DNA of 64,000 nt from Corallococcus sp. EGB. GTDB taxonomy: Bacteria > Myxococcota > Myxococcia > Myxococcales > Myxococcaceae. Shown in pieces: positions 54,485-63,084 of the stretch. Position 1 is the stretch's first letter, and each line of letters opens with the position of its first letter. The DNA lies in contig NZ_CP079946.1 in the NCBI RefSeq assembly GCF_019968905.1, positions 6,235,356 through 6,299,355 of the forward strand, read 5' to 3'. Below the pieces are notes generated by a model. That model had not been told where the DNA came from, made no database searches, and worked only from the letters and a program-made list of their open reading frames with translations. The translations under genes were made by a program, and so were the position numbers.

Positions 54485-55480
54485 ATGGGGCGGAGCATCG
54501 AGCACGACCTCGATGCCAGGATGGAAACGACGCTGACGGCGGTAGCCGAGCAGGCGCTGCGCGGAGGAACGCGCGCCGGCCTGGAGGCTCTCCTGAAGGC
54601 GTCCATGCGGCTGACCGGCGCGACCGGCGCGGCCCTCTATGAAGGACGCGTGTGCGTGATGAAGGTGGGCAACGTCCCTGCCCGTCGCGCTCGAACCAAG
54701 GATACGGGTTCGACGAAGCGGCCCTCCCTGTTGGAGGTCTGGCCCGCGCCGTTGACGACGTCCCAGCGGAACGTGGTGGCGCGCTTCAATGCCTTCGCTC
54801 CTGCGCTGCTCGCGGCGCATGCGCGCGAGGTGGCCCGGGGCGCGCGGCAGGCGCGGCTGCTGGAAGCGAAGCTGCGCCTGGAGCGCACCGTCACGGCGCT
54901 GAACAAGCGGCGCTCACGCGCGGCGCACGACCTGCGCACGCCCTTGATGGTGATGAAGGGCTACGTGGACATGATGCGCAAGGGCACCAGCGGGCCGCTG
55001 GGCGCCCAGGCGCAGCGCTACCTGGAGCGGATCGCCAAGGTCGCCGCGGATCAAAAGGAACTCATCGACCGGCGCCTGTCGCCGCCGGTGCCGGGCCTGG
55101 ACGACCTGCGCCCCGTGCTGACGCGAGCGTTCGCGCCCGTGCGAGGCCGCGCCACGCCATCGCTGAGCATGCCCGGAGACCAGCCCGTGCCCGTGCGAGG
55201 CGCCCGCGCGGACTGGGAGCTGCTGGCGCGAACGCTGGCCCGGGGCACCGCGGGCGCGGTGGCCGTGGACGTCCACCTGGGCCCGGCCCAGGAGTCCTCC
55301 CATTGGCTGCTGCGCGTCCGGGCCTGCCCTGGCGCGGTCCTGCCGGAGCGCACGGAGGCGGTGCTGCGACAGTTGGCGGGACGGCTGGGAGGCACGCTGG
55401 CCGTGGCCGTGGAGCCCCGGCTGGAGCTGGCCCTGGTCGTCTCGGGGGATGACGCCTTTCCCGTCCCCGCCCACCGCTGA
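54485..55480 (+). CDS. histidine-kinase-like protein with degenerate ATPase domain
   Basis: Encodes 331 aa from ATG 54485, five bases after a GGGG element (ATG 54449 is the alternative). An N-terminal GAF-like or helical part (~1-100) leads to a coiled coil and the dimerisation/phosphoacceptor helix SRAAHDLRTPLMVMKGYVDMM with its H-box intact. The C-terminal ~130 residues occupy the place of the HATPase domain, but I see no N-box Asn, DxGxG (G1) or GxGL (G2) motif. It is probably unable to phosphorylate itself and may act as a phosphotransfer or scaffold protein. It is divergent from the heparinase gene and convergent with cheA. Confidence 0.72.
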   Translation: MGRSIEHDLDARMETTLTAVAEQALRGGTRAGLEALLKASMRLTGATGAALYEGRVCVMKVGNVPARRARTKDTGSTKRPSLLEVWPAPLTTSQRNVVARFNAFAPALLAAHAREVARGARQARLLEAKLRLERTVTALNKRRSRAAHDLRTPLMVMKGYVDMMRKGTSGPLGAQAQRYLERIAKVAADQKELIDRRLSPPVPGLDDLRPVLTRAFAPVRGRATPSLSMPGDQPVPVRGARADWELLARTLARGTAGAVAVDVHLGPAQESSHWLLRVRACPGAVLPERTEAVLRQLAGRLGGTLAVAVEPRLELALVVSGDDAFPVPAHR

Positions 55481-55523
55481 AGGAGTCGAGATGGCGGCTC
55501 AGCCGGCGTGGGGCCGCCCGCGC

Positions 55524-55592
55524 TGAAGCCGCCTCCCGGCTTCAACAGGCCAGACGCCCCGTTCCCCTCGCTCACGCGAAGGACGGGGCGTC
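55524..55592. terminator. tandem hairpins between convergent kinase-like and cheA genes
   Basis: TGAAGCCG (55524-55531) pairs with CGGCTTCA (55537-55544). GACGCCCCGT (55553-55562) pairs with ACGGGGCGTC (55583-55592). Both stems are perfect. They fill most of the 134-base gap between the converging genes and probably end transcription in both directions, although clear U-tracts are missing. Confidence 0.55.
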
Positions 55593-55614
55593 GTCGCCAA
55601 CCTCCTGCCGTGCC

Positions 55615-58149
55615 TCAGGCGGCGGAGCTGGGCAGCAACTGGCGCACGAGCTCCAGGAGCTTGCCGCGCTCCACCTCGCGCTTGACGAGGTAGCCGTCCG
55701 CGCCCGCCTCCAGGCCGGCCGCGCGGTCCTCGCTGCTGTCCAGCGACGTCACCAGGATGATGGGCGTGCGCCGGAACATGGGGTGGCCCTTGATCCGCCG
55801 CGCCAGGCCCACGCCATCCAGCCGCGGCATCTGCCAGTCGCTGACCACCAGGTGGCAGTGCACGCGCTCCAGCACCTGCCACGCCTCCTCGCCGTCCGAC
55901 GCCGTGACCACCGGGTAGCCGGCAATCTCCAGCAGGGACTTCATCGCGAAGCGCGTGGTGAGTGAGTCGTCGCACACCAGGATGCGCGGCAGCTTGGAAT
56001 CGCCCGAAGAGGTTCGGGTGTCCGGCTTGGCCGCGCGCAGCAGCTCCGGCGCGTTGAGCACCGGCACCACGCGCCCATCGTCCAGCACCGCCGCGCCCGC
56101 CAGGTGCGTGACATCCCGCAGGTGCTTGCCCAGCGAGCGCACCACCAGCTCCTGCTGTCCCACCACCTCGTCGATGGCGTACAGCACGCGCTCCTCGCCC
56201 AGGGACAGGAGCACCGCCGTCTGCCGCCGTCCCGACTCCAGCGCGAGCGGCAGGCGCGGCAGCCCGATGGCCTCCGCGAGCGACAGGAACGTGAGCTGCT
56301 CGCCGTCCAGCCGCGCCACCACGCGTCCGGCCACCGTGCCCACGTCGTCCGCGTCCAGCCGCAGCACGCGCTTCACGGCGTCGGAGGGGATGGCGGTGAT
56401 CATGGTGCCGGTGCGCACCAGCAGGCCCAGCGCCGCCGCCAGCGTGAGCGGCAGGTCCACGATGAAGCGCGTGCCCTTGCCCGGGGTGAACTCCACGTCC
56501 GCGCTGCCCTGCAGCCGCTGGGCGGTGGCCAGCACCACGTCCAGGCCCACGCCCCGGCCCGACGTGGCCGTGACCTCGTCGCGCGTGGAGAAGCCCGGCT
56601 GGAAGATGAGCCGCGCGGCCTGCGCGTCCGTCAGCTTCTCCGCCGCCTCCTGGTTCATCAGGCCCCGGCGCACCGCCGTGGCGCGCACGCGCACCGGATC
56701 CAGGCCCGCGCCGTCGTCCTCCACGATGACGCCCACGCGCGTGCCCCGCGCCTCCACGCGCACCACCAGCCGGCCCGTCTCCGGCTTGCCCACCGCCTTG
56801 CGCGCGGCGGGCATCTCCAGCCCGTGGTCGATGGCGTTGCGCACCAGGTGCACCAGCGGATCCTTCAGCGCGTCCACGATGCGCCGATCCAACCGCACGT
56901 CGGTGCCGCCCAGCTCCAGCGTCACCTCCTTGCCCAGCCGGGACGCCGTCTCGCGCACCGTGCGGCGCAGGGGCTCCAGCACCTGCGAGGCCGGCACCAT
57001 TCGCAGGTCGCGCAGGTCGTCGCGGATGACCTGGGCCACCAGCGCCTGCTGCTCGCCGTCGCGGTGCGCCTCCTTCGCATGCTCCAGCAGCCGCTTCTGC
57101 ATCGTGCGCATCAGCCCCACGCCCGTGCGCAGCGGCTCCAGCGCGGGCCCGCCGCCGGACATGGCCAGCTGCGACGCGGCGCGCTCCAGGTGCAAGAGCA
57201 CCTCGTGCGCCTGATCCGTCAGCGACCGGAAGCCCTCCGAGCGCCGCCCCTGCTGCGACCGCCCGGACACCAGGTGCTCCACCTGGAGCGCCAGCGAGTC
57301 CAGCGTCCGCACCGACACGCGCACCGCGCGGTCCACCGCACCGCTGCGTCCCTCCGGCGCCGCGGTCGTCGCGCGCGCCGTGGCGGCCGGCGCGGCCTTC
57401 ATGGGCGTGGGCGCGGGAGCCGGAGCGGCCTCCTCGGAAAGGCTCAGCGCCGAGCGCAGATCCACCAGCGCGCCCGCCACCTCCGACGCCGCCTGTCCCG
57501 CCGCGTCCCCGCCCTCCTCCATGCGCGTGAAGCCCAGCGCCGCGGCCTCCGCCAGCGCGGCCACCTGATCCGCCTGGACCGCCTCCGCGCTCTGGCGCAG
57601 GGCGTGCGCCTGGTCCACCGCCGCGCGCACCGCGCCCGCCCGGTCCTCCACCTTCGGGGACACCAGCGTGCTCAGCGCCGCCTCCAGCGCGGCCAGCGCC
57701 TTCAGTCCGTCCTCGCCCAGCGGGCCGCTGCTCGCGGCCGCGTCGGACGGGGAGGCGGCCGGCGCCTCGTGGCCCAGGGCCTTGAGCAGCGCGGCCACGC
57801 CCTCCACCACGGGCTGTTCACCCGCGTCGCCCCGGTTGAGGGCGTTCTCGATGGCGGACAGGCCTCGCAGCATCGCCTCCACGGCGCCGCGCGAGATGGG
57901 CTGATCCACGTCGACGTGGGACAGCCCGTCCTCGATGGCGTGGACGATGCGTTCGATGTCGTCCAGCCCCAGGCTCGCCGCGGAGCCCTTGAGGCTGTGC
58001 ACCACGCGCTTGAGCGACGGCAGCAGGTCCGGCTCTCGGGCGCTGGCAGGCTGCTCCAGCCCCAGCACCTTCGACCCGATGGCCTGAATCTGCTCGCGCG
58101 TCTCCGCGGCGAACACCGGCCAGATGCTGCGCAGCAACTGCGGATCCAT
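55615..58149 (-). CDS. cheA: hybrid CheA-REC chemosensory histidine kinase
   Basis: Encodes 844 aa from ATG 58149. Domains in order: HPt (phosphoacceptor His51 in RVVHSLKGSAASLGL); a long Ala-rich linker; dimerisation (~275-370); HATPase with DPLVHLVRNAIDHGLE (N-box), VIVEDDGAGLDP (G1) and TSGRGVGLDVV (G2); CheW-like P5 domain (~565-700); and a C-terminal receiver (~720-840) with VCDDS acidic pair, VVSDWQMPRLDG (phospho-Asp) and VTSL. A CheA-CheY fusion of this kind is known from FrzE and CheA4. The P2 CheY-docking domain seems replaced by the linker. It is the last gene of the chemosensory operon, 16 bases after cheW. Confidence 0.93.
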   Translation of the reverse strand: MDPQLLRSIWPVFAAETREQIQAIGSKVLGLEQPASAREPDLLPSLKRVVHSLKGSAASLGLDDIERIVHAIEDGLSHVDVDQPISRGAVEAMLRGLSAIENALNRGDAGEQPVVEGVAALLKALGHEAPAASPSDAAASSGPLGEDGLKALAALEAALSTLVSPKVEDRAGAVRAAVDQAHALRQSAEAVQADQVAALAEAAALGFTRMEEGGDAAGQAASEVAGALVDLRSALSLSEEAAPAPAPTPMKAAPAATARATTAAPEGRSGAVDRAVRVSVRTLDSLALQVEHLVSGRSQQGRRSEGFRSLTDQAHEVLLHLERAASQLAMSGGGPALEPLRTGVGLMRTMQKRLLEHAKEAHRDGEQQALVAQVIRDDLRDLRMVPASQVLEPLRRTVRETASRLGKEVTLELGGTDVRLDRRIVDALKDPLVHLVRNAIDHGLEMPAARKAVGKPETGRLVVRVEARGTRVGVIVEDDGAGLDPVRVRATAVRRGLMNQEAAEKLTDAQAARLIFQPGFSTRDEVTATSGRGVGLDVVLATAQRLQGSADVEFTPGKGTRFIVDLPLTLAAALGLLVRTGTMITAIPSDAVKRVLRLDADDVGTVAGRVVARLDGEQLTFLSLAEAIGLPRLPLALESGRRQTAVLLSLGEERVLYAIDEVVGQQELVVRSLGKHLRDVTHLAGAAVLDDGRVVPVLNAPELLRAAKPDTRTSSGDSKLPRILVCDDSLTTRFAMKSLLEIAGYPVVTASDGEEAWQVLERVHCHLVVSDWQMPRLDGVGLARRIKGHPMFRRTPIILVTSLDSSEDRAAGLEAGADGYLVKREVERGKLLELVRQLLPSSAA

Positions 58150-58165
58150 GAAACCCCAGTCCCCT

Positions 58166-58747
58166 CTAGCCGCGCCGTGCGGCCGCCGGGTTGCCCAGCT
58201 GTGTGAGGTCCAGCACCGTGAGTCGATCCGTCGTCAGGAACAGGAACGGGCCCGGCGGCGGCTGGGACAGCTCCGCGCGCGGCAACTCCAGCCGTCCGTC
58301 CACGACCTCCGCCGCCAACCCGAACGCCTCCTCCTCCACCTCCACCACCACGACCTTGCTCAGGTCGGACATGCCCCCGCCCTCCAGCCCCAACAACTGC
58401 CGCAGGTCCAGCACCGGCACGATGCGCGAGCGCGACAGCAGCGCCCCCAGCACGTGGCGCGGCGCCCCCGGCAGCGAGCACATCCCGCGCGACTCCAGCA
58501 CGTGGTCCACCGCCTCGATCTTCACCGCGTAGCGCTCGCCGCCCACATGGAAGGCGAGCACCGTGACGGACTCCTGGCGCGTCTCATGGCGCGAGTTGGC
58601 CAGCGCCACCGCGCGCTGGTGCAGCACCTCGCGCCGCTTGTGGGCGCTCACCACCGTGGCGCCCTCCAGGAGCATCTGGGCCGCGTCGAGCGAGGCCTTC
58701 AGCTCGTCGAAGTCGATGGGCAGGATCTTGCGGTCTTCGGTAGACAT
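58166..58747 (-). CDS. cheW: CheW-like adaptor
   Basis: Encodes 193 aa from ATG 58747. A ~60-residue helical N-terminal extension (DELKASLDAAQMLLEGATVVSAH) precedes the CheW domain. The domain has VTVLAFHVGGERYAVKIEAVDHVLE, GAPRHVLGALLSRSRIVPVLDLRQLLG and later AAEVVDGRLELPRAEL. CheW links the chemoreceptor to CheA. It lies between the CheY-like gene (10-base gap) and cheA (16-base gap). The extended N-terminus distinguishes it from the second CheW at 62260-62823. Confidence 0.9.
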   Translation of the reverse strand: MSTEDRKILPIDFDELKASLDAAQMLLEGATVVSAHKRREVLHQRAVALANSRHETRQESVTVLAFHVGGERYAVKIEAVDHVLESRGMCSLPGAPRHVLGALLSRSRIVPVLDLRQLLGLEGGGMSDLSKVVVVEVEEEAFGLAAEVVDGRLELPRAELSQPPPGPFLFLTTDRLTVLDLTQLGNPAAARRG

Positions 58748-58757
58748 GGGCGGCGGC

Positions 58758-59171
58758 TCAGTACTTCGTGGCCGGCAGCTTGAGGATGTCCCGCACCTTG
58801 GAGCGCAGGTCGTCCACGGACACCGGCTTGTTGAGGAACGCGCTCGCGCCGACGAGCTTCCCCTTCTGCCGGCTCGCGTCGTCCTTCAGCGACGTGAGCA
58901 GCATGAAGGGCGTGTCGTGCAGCTTCGGGTCGCCCCGGATGGCCGCGCACAGCGCGAAGCCGTCCATCTCCGGCATCTGCACGTCGGAGATGATCAGGTC
59001 CGGCTTCTGCTCGCGCGCCCGCTTGAGTCCCACCGCGCCGTTGGGCGCGTCCAGGAAGTCCAGCCCCCACCCCATCAGGTAGACCTGCAGGAGGTTGGTG
59101 ATGGTCTTCGTGTCCTCCACGATGAGCACCTTCGCCGCCTTGCGTGCCCCACCCGTCACGTTGCTGTTCAT
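58758..59171 (-). CDS. CheY-like single-domain response regulator
   Basis: Encodes 137 aa from ATG 59171. It is a stand-alone receiver: acidic pair Glu19/Asp20 in VLIVEDTKTI, phosphorylated Asp63 in LIISDVQMPEMDG, switch Thr in MLLTSLKDD and Lys in AFLNKPVSVDDL. There is no output domain. The start overlaps the stop of the receptor gene (ATGA). It is probably phosphorylated by the CheA-REC hybrid and may signal to a motility target. Confidence 0.93.
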   Translation of the reverse strand: MNSNVTGGARKAAKVLIVEDTKTITNLLQVYLMGWGLDFLDAPNGAVGLKRAREQKPDLIISDVQMPEMDGFALCAAIRGDPKLHDTPFMLLTSLKDDASRQKGKLVGASAFLNKPVSVDDLRSKVRDILKLPATKY

Positions 59172-60775
59172 AGCTGGTACCTGCCTACAAGTTCAGAGAA
59201 GCGCTTCGACAAGATGGAGAGGTTGCCGGCCACCTGCTCGATGCGCCGCGTGCCCTCCACCGAATCACTCATGGCGGACGTCAACTCCCCCATCGCCGTG
59301 GCGATCTGCTCCACGCCAATGGTCTGCTGCCGCGTGTTGCCCGCGATCTGCCGCGCCGCCCCCGACGACTCGCGGATGACCTCCGACAGGCCCAGGATGG
59401 TGGAGCCGGCGGCGCGCGCCATGTCCATGGCCGCCTGGGCGCGGCGGCTGCCCTCGTCCGTGGTCGTCACCGCCACGCGAGTGCCCTTCTGCACCTCCCC
59501 CAGCAGCACGCGCACCTGATCCGCCGCCATGCGGGACTGCTCTGCCAGCGTGCGCATCTCCGTGGCCACCACCGCGAAGCCACGTCCGTGCTCGCCCGCC
59601 TTCGCCGCCTCGATGGAGGCGTTGAGGGCCAGCAGGTTGGACTGCTCCGCCACGTCCTTCACCTGCCCGATGATGTCGCTGATCTGCAGCGTGCGCTCGT
59701 TCAGGTCGGTGATGGCCAGGGCAATGGCCTTCACCTGCTCACCCAGCTTCTCCATGCCCTCCACGCTCTCGGCGACGACCTTCTGCCCCTGCGTGCTGAG
59801 GGACTCCGACTTCTGAGTCTGGGCGATGACCGCGTCCGCGTAGGACGTGGCCTGCTTGGAGGTCTGGGCGATCTCCGCCACCGTGGTGCTGGTCTCGTTG
59901 ATGGCGGACGCCTGCTGGTGCGCCATCGCGGACTGCTGCGTGGACGTGGCCAGCACGCCCGCGGCCTCGTGCTCCAGGTCCGTGGCCGCGCCGCGCAGGT
60001 CGTGCAGCAGGTGCACCAGCGCGTCCGCCATGGTGGAGAAGCTGCGCGCCAGCTCGCCAATCTCGTCCGTTCCGCTGGTGTCGATCTGCTGGCGCAGATC
60101 CCCCGCGGCGATGCCCACCGCCGCGCGGGCCAGCCGCTCCAGGGGAACGATGAAGAGGCTGGCCATTCCGGCCGCCGCCAGGAGGCCCACCACCAGCACC
60201 AGGATGCCCAGGCCCGCGGTGCGCCAGGTGCTCGAATTGAGCGCCTCCGCCAGGGCCTCGCGGTCCAGCGCCAGTTGCACGGTGCCCACGCGCTTGAGCG
60301 CGCCGCCCGGCGGGCCGAAGACGATGGGCGCCGTCGTCTCCACCACGGGCAGCGTGCCCACCGTCAGCAGGCGGTCCACCACCGCGTCGCCGTCCGCGGG
60401 CTCCACCGCGGCGGCGGTGGAGAAGTGCTCGTCCGCGGAGCGCGCCAGCACCTTGCCGCTCGCGTCGCGGATGACGATGTACGCGATGTCCGGCACGCTC
60501 TTGAGCGCCGCGTCGGCGCCCAGTTGGAGCACGGCCGAGTCGCTCGCGGCCGCGGACGCGGCCACGCTGAACGCCATGCCGATGCCCACCGCGCGCGAGC
60601 GCTTGGTGAGTTCACCCAGCAGGCTGTCGCTCATCTGCATCCAGAACGCGAAGGTCAGGATGCCGACCAGCACGACGCCGAAGATGCCCGTGCCTCCGAG
60701 GATCTTCGTCCGCAGGCTGAGCCTGGTCGAAGCCGACCCTGCAGGCGACGCCACCTTCAAACCTTTCGCTTCCAC
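59168..60775 (-). CDS. transmembrane methyl-accepting chemotaxis protein
   Basis: Encodes 535 aa from GTG 60775 with AGGTGGGG upstream. TM1 at ~27-50 (ILGGTGIFGVVLVGILTFAFW), a small periplasmic sensor (~50-190; AYIVIRDASGKVLARS resembles a single Cache/PAS-like fold), TM2 at ~195-215, HAMP (~216-268; DTSGTDEIGELARSFSTM) and the signalling domain follow in order. The hairpin tip region contains QSNLLALNASIEAAKAGEHG and GFAVVATEMR. Candidate methylation helices flank it. It ends without a CheR-docking pentapeptide. The ligand is unknown. Confidence 0.94.
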   Translation of the reverse strand: MEAKGLKVASPAGSASTRLSLRTKILGGTGIFGVVLVGILTFAFWMQMSDSLLGELTKRSRAVGIGMAFSVAASAAASDSAVLQLGADAALKSVPDIAYIVIRDASGKVLARSADEHFSTAAAVEPADGDAVVDRLLTVGTLPVVETTAPIVFGPPGGALKRVGTVQLALDREALAEALNSSTWRTAGLGILVLVVGLLAAAGMASLFIVPLERLARAAVGIAAGDLRQQIDTSGTDEIGELARSFSTMADALVHLLHDLRGAATDLEHEAAGVLATSTQQSAMAHQQASAINETSTTVAEIAQTSKQATSYADAVIAQTQKSESLSTQGQKVVAESVEGMEKLGEQVKAIALAITDLNERTLQISDIIGQVKDVAEQSNLLALNASIEAAKAGEHGRGFAVVATEMRTLAEQSRMAADQVRVLLGEVQKGTRVAVTTTDEGSRRAQAAMDMARAAGSTILGLSEVIRESSGAARQIAGNTRQQTIGVEQIATAMGELTSAMSDSVEGTRRIEQVAGNLSILSKRFSELVGRYQL

Positions 60776-60814
60776 GTTGTCCCCACCTCACGTGTACCGG
60801 CACGCCCTGCGCTT

Positions 60815-62263
60815 TCAGCGCGCGCCCTGCCAACCCATCTGCGAAGAACGGGGGGCCAGCGCCTGCCGCAGCCCCCCCGCCGTCATCGTCGTCTCCACGC
60901 CTCGCAGCGGGTGCTCGTCATCCAATCCATCCAGCGCGCGCAGCGCGTTCTGCCGCGCGCGCTCCGCGTCCTCGCGCCGATCCAGGCGGCTGTAGAGCGC
61001 CACCAGCGTCGCGTGTCCCAGGGCCAGCTGCGGCTCCAGGTACAGCGCCTTGCGCACCGCCTCCACCGCCGCGTCCAGGTCGCCGCGCGACTCGGCCACC
61101 ATCGCCAGCAGCAGGTACGCCTCCGGGGACAGCGCCCGCGCCGCCTCGCGCGCCAGCGCCTCCGCCTGCTCGAAGTGGCCCGCGTGCGCCGCCTCCAGCG
61201 CCCGGGTCAGCAGGCCCGCGTCCTGCGCCGCGCGAGCGGCCGGCGTGGAGTCCTGCGCCTTGGGGGCGTCCACCACCGGAACCGGACGGGACGGCCGCGC
61301 TACGACGGCCGGCAAGGGCGTGGGACGGCGGCGCTCCAACCTCAGGCGGCCCGGCACCGGCGTCTCCCGGCGGAGCGCGGCGGCGGTGAAGGTCCCCGTC
61401 ACGTCGCGACGCGCGGACGCGGCCTCCGCGGCGCCCCACGGCGGCTCCGCGGGCAGGCGCAGGACGGGGGTGCCATCCACGTCCAGCGTCTCCAGGCCCA
61501 TGCCGTTGGTGAGCGGCACCTCCGCGGGCGACACGAAGAGCAGCCCGCCCGGCGCGAGCGCGCCCACCAGCCGCGTCAGCACCTCGCGCACCAGCTCCGG
61601 CGTGAAGTAGATGAGGACGTTGCGGCAGAAGATGGCGTGGAAGCCCAGCGACGGCACCGCGTCCGTGGCCAGGTTGTGGCGGCGGAAGTCCACCGTGCGC
61701 ACGACCTCCTGGGCCACGGTGTGTTGCACGTCCGTTCCGGACGCGCCCGCGTGCGCCGCGAGGAAGCGCCGCTCCAGCTCCGGCTCGATGCGCCGCAGCG
61801 ACCACGGGCTGTACACGGCCGCCTTCGCGCGCTGCAGGGCCCGGCCGGACACGTCCGTCGCCAGCACGCGGAAGCGCCCGCCGTTGCCCAGCCCCGCGGC
61901 CATCAGCGCCATGGCGATGCTGTAGGGCTCCTCGCCGCTCGCGCAGCCCGCGCTCCAGACCTGGAACGGACCGCCCTGGTGCTGCCGGGCCCGCGACGCC
62001 AGCGCGCGCAGGTGCTCCGGGTGACGGAAGAAGTACGTCTCGCCGATGACGGCGTTCTCGATGAACGCCTCCACCGCCGTGGGCTCGCGCATGAGCAGCT
62101 GGCGCAGGAAGGCGGACTCGGACATCTGGCGCGACAGCGCCGCGCGCGACACCGCGGGCTCCAGGGAGCGACGCAGGCTGCTCGCGAGCGTCAGGCCGCA
62201 GGCGCCCTGGAGCACCTCCTCGACCTTCGCGAGCGTGGCGTCGTCGAGCAGCCCTTCGCTCAC
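60815..62263 (-). CDS. cheR: CheR methyltransferase with C-terminal TPR-like part
   Basis: Encodes 482 aa from GTG 62263, sharing GTGA with the upstream cheW stop. The N-terminal helical domain and the SAM-binding fold (~75-265) have IGETYFFRHPEHL, VWSAGCASGEEPYSIAM, VLATDVSGRALQRAK and IFCRNVLIYFTPELV. A disordered linker (~290-350) and a helical TPR-like C-terminus (~355-460; EAYLLLAMVAESRGDLDAAVEA) follow. It methylates receptor glutamates. The TPR extension recalls FrzF and could confer partner specificity. No CheB methylesterase gene is present in the operon. Confidence 0.92.
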   Translation of the reverse strand: MSEGLLDDATLAKVEEVLQGACGLTLASSLRRSLEPAVSRAALSRQMSESAFLRQLLMREPTAVEAFIENAVIGETYFFRHPEHLRALASRARQHQGGPFQVWSAGCASGEEPYSIAMALMAAGLGNGGRFRVLATDVSGRALQRAKAAVYSPWSLRRIEPELERRFLAAHAGASGTDVQHTVAQEVVRTVDFRRHNLATDAVPSLGFHAIFCRNVLIYFTPELVREVLTRLVGALAPGGLLFVSPAEVPLTNGMGLETLDVDGTPVLRLPAEPPWGAAEAASARRDVTGTFTAAALRRETPVPGRLRLERRRPTPLPAVVARPSRPVPVVDAPKAQDSTPAARAAQDAGLLTRALEAAHAGHFEQAEALAREAARALSPEAYLLLAMVAESRGDLDAAVEAVRKALYLEPQLALGHATLVALYSRLDRREDAERARQNALRALDGLDDEHPLRGVETTMTAGGLRQALAPRSSQMGWQGAR

Positions 62264-62823
62264 AGGCCCTCCGTCCCGTTCAGGAGCACGCTCGTGCGCA
62301 GGAGCGGGCGCAGCCCCTCCGGCGTGCGGCACAGCCCGGCCATGAGCCCGGTGCCGTCCCAGGGCATCTTCTCCTCGCCGCTCTGCGAGCCGTCCACCAG
62401 CGTGGGCGTCTCCACCAGGTCCTTCACCCGGTCCACCAGCAGCGCCACCAGCCGGCCCACGTCCAGGACCACCAGCAGCGAGTCCAGATCCGGCGTCCGC
62501 TTCACGCCCATCAGCCGCGCCATGTCCACCACCACCGCCGGCGTGCCGCGGTACACGAACGAGCCGGACACGTGCACCGGCGCGCCCGGCAGCGGCTCCA
62601 GCGCCACCAGCCGCACCACCTCCTGCACCTGCTTCGCGGGCACCAGCGCGGTCGTGTTGCCTGCCTCCACGGTCAGGTAGAGACCCGGCAGGCGGATCTC
62701 TCCCTGCAGGGAGGCGAGCTCCTGGCGCAGCTGGTTCTGCTCCGCCTCCAGCGCGCTCAATCGCTGTTGTACGGAGGCCCGGCGCGCCTGTGGGGGAACG
62801 GGGACTCTGGGGGTTTCAGCCAT
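62260..62823 (-). CDS. cheW: CheW-like adaptor, first gene of chemosensory operon
   Basis: Encodes 187 aa from ATG 62823 with GGAG eight bases upstream. A short coiled coil (VQQRLSALEAEQNQLRQELASLQ) precedes the CheW domain: YLTVEAGNTTALVPAKQVQEVVRL, SGSFVYRGTPAVVVDMARLMG and SLLVVLDVGRLVALLVDRVKDLVE. It is the second CheW of the operon. Two CheWs with an MCP, a CheA-CheY hybrid, a response regulator and a CheR is the set reported for the Che4 operon of M. xanthus, which affects type IV pilus motility. Its stop overlaps the cheR start. Confidence 0.88.
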   Translation of the reverse strand: MAETPRVPVPPQARRASVQQRLSALEAEQNQLRQELASLQGEIRLPGLYLTVEAGNTTALVPAKQVQEVVRLVALEPLPGAPVHVSGSFVYRGTPAVVVDMARLMGVKRTPDLDSLLVVLDVGRLVALLVDRVKDLVETPTLVDGSQSGEEKMPWDGTGLMAGLCRTPEGLRPLLRTSVLLNGTEGL

Positions 62824-62933
62824 CTGAAGAACTCCGCCCGCCGCATGGCGGGCAGGGAGAAAAACCGTAATCCGGGATCCCCGTCCAAAGCAATGCGGGC
62901 TTGCCCGAAGGTCGCGACTCACATCCCCCCCTG

Positions 62934-62945
62934 CGACCCGGGTCG
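62934..62945. repeat. 12-bp palindrome between cheW and kinase genes
   Basis: CGACCC-GGGTCG is perfectly symmetrical, and GGGTCGC recurs at 62953-62959. It lies in the 261-base region between the divergent chemosensory operon and Ser/Thr kinase gene and may be a regulator site. I found no convincing promoter boxes in the region. Confidence 0.3.
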
Positions 62946-63084
62946 TGGAGCAGGGTCGCGGATGCCCCGACGTGGTGGATTCCAGACCCCCTTGGGATGC
63001 GCCCCACCGGCGAGTTGTGCTTGGATGCGGATCCGCTGCTTTTGCCGGAGAAACCATGCTGCACGCAGCTTCTAGGGGACACGA

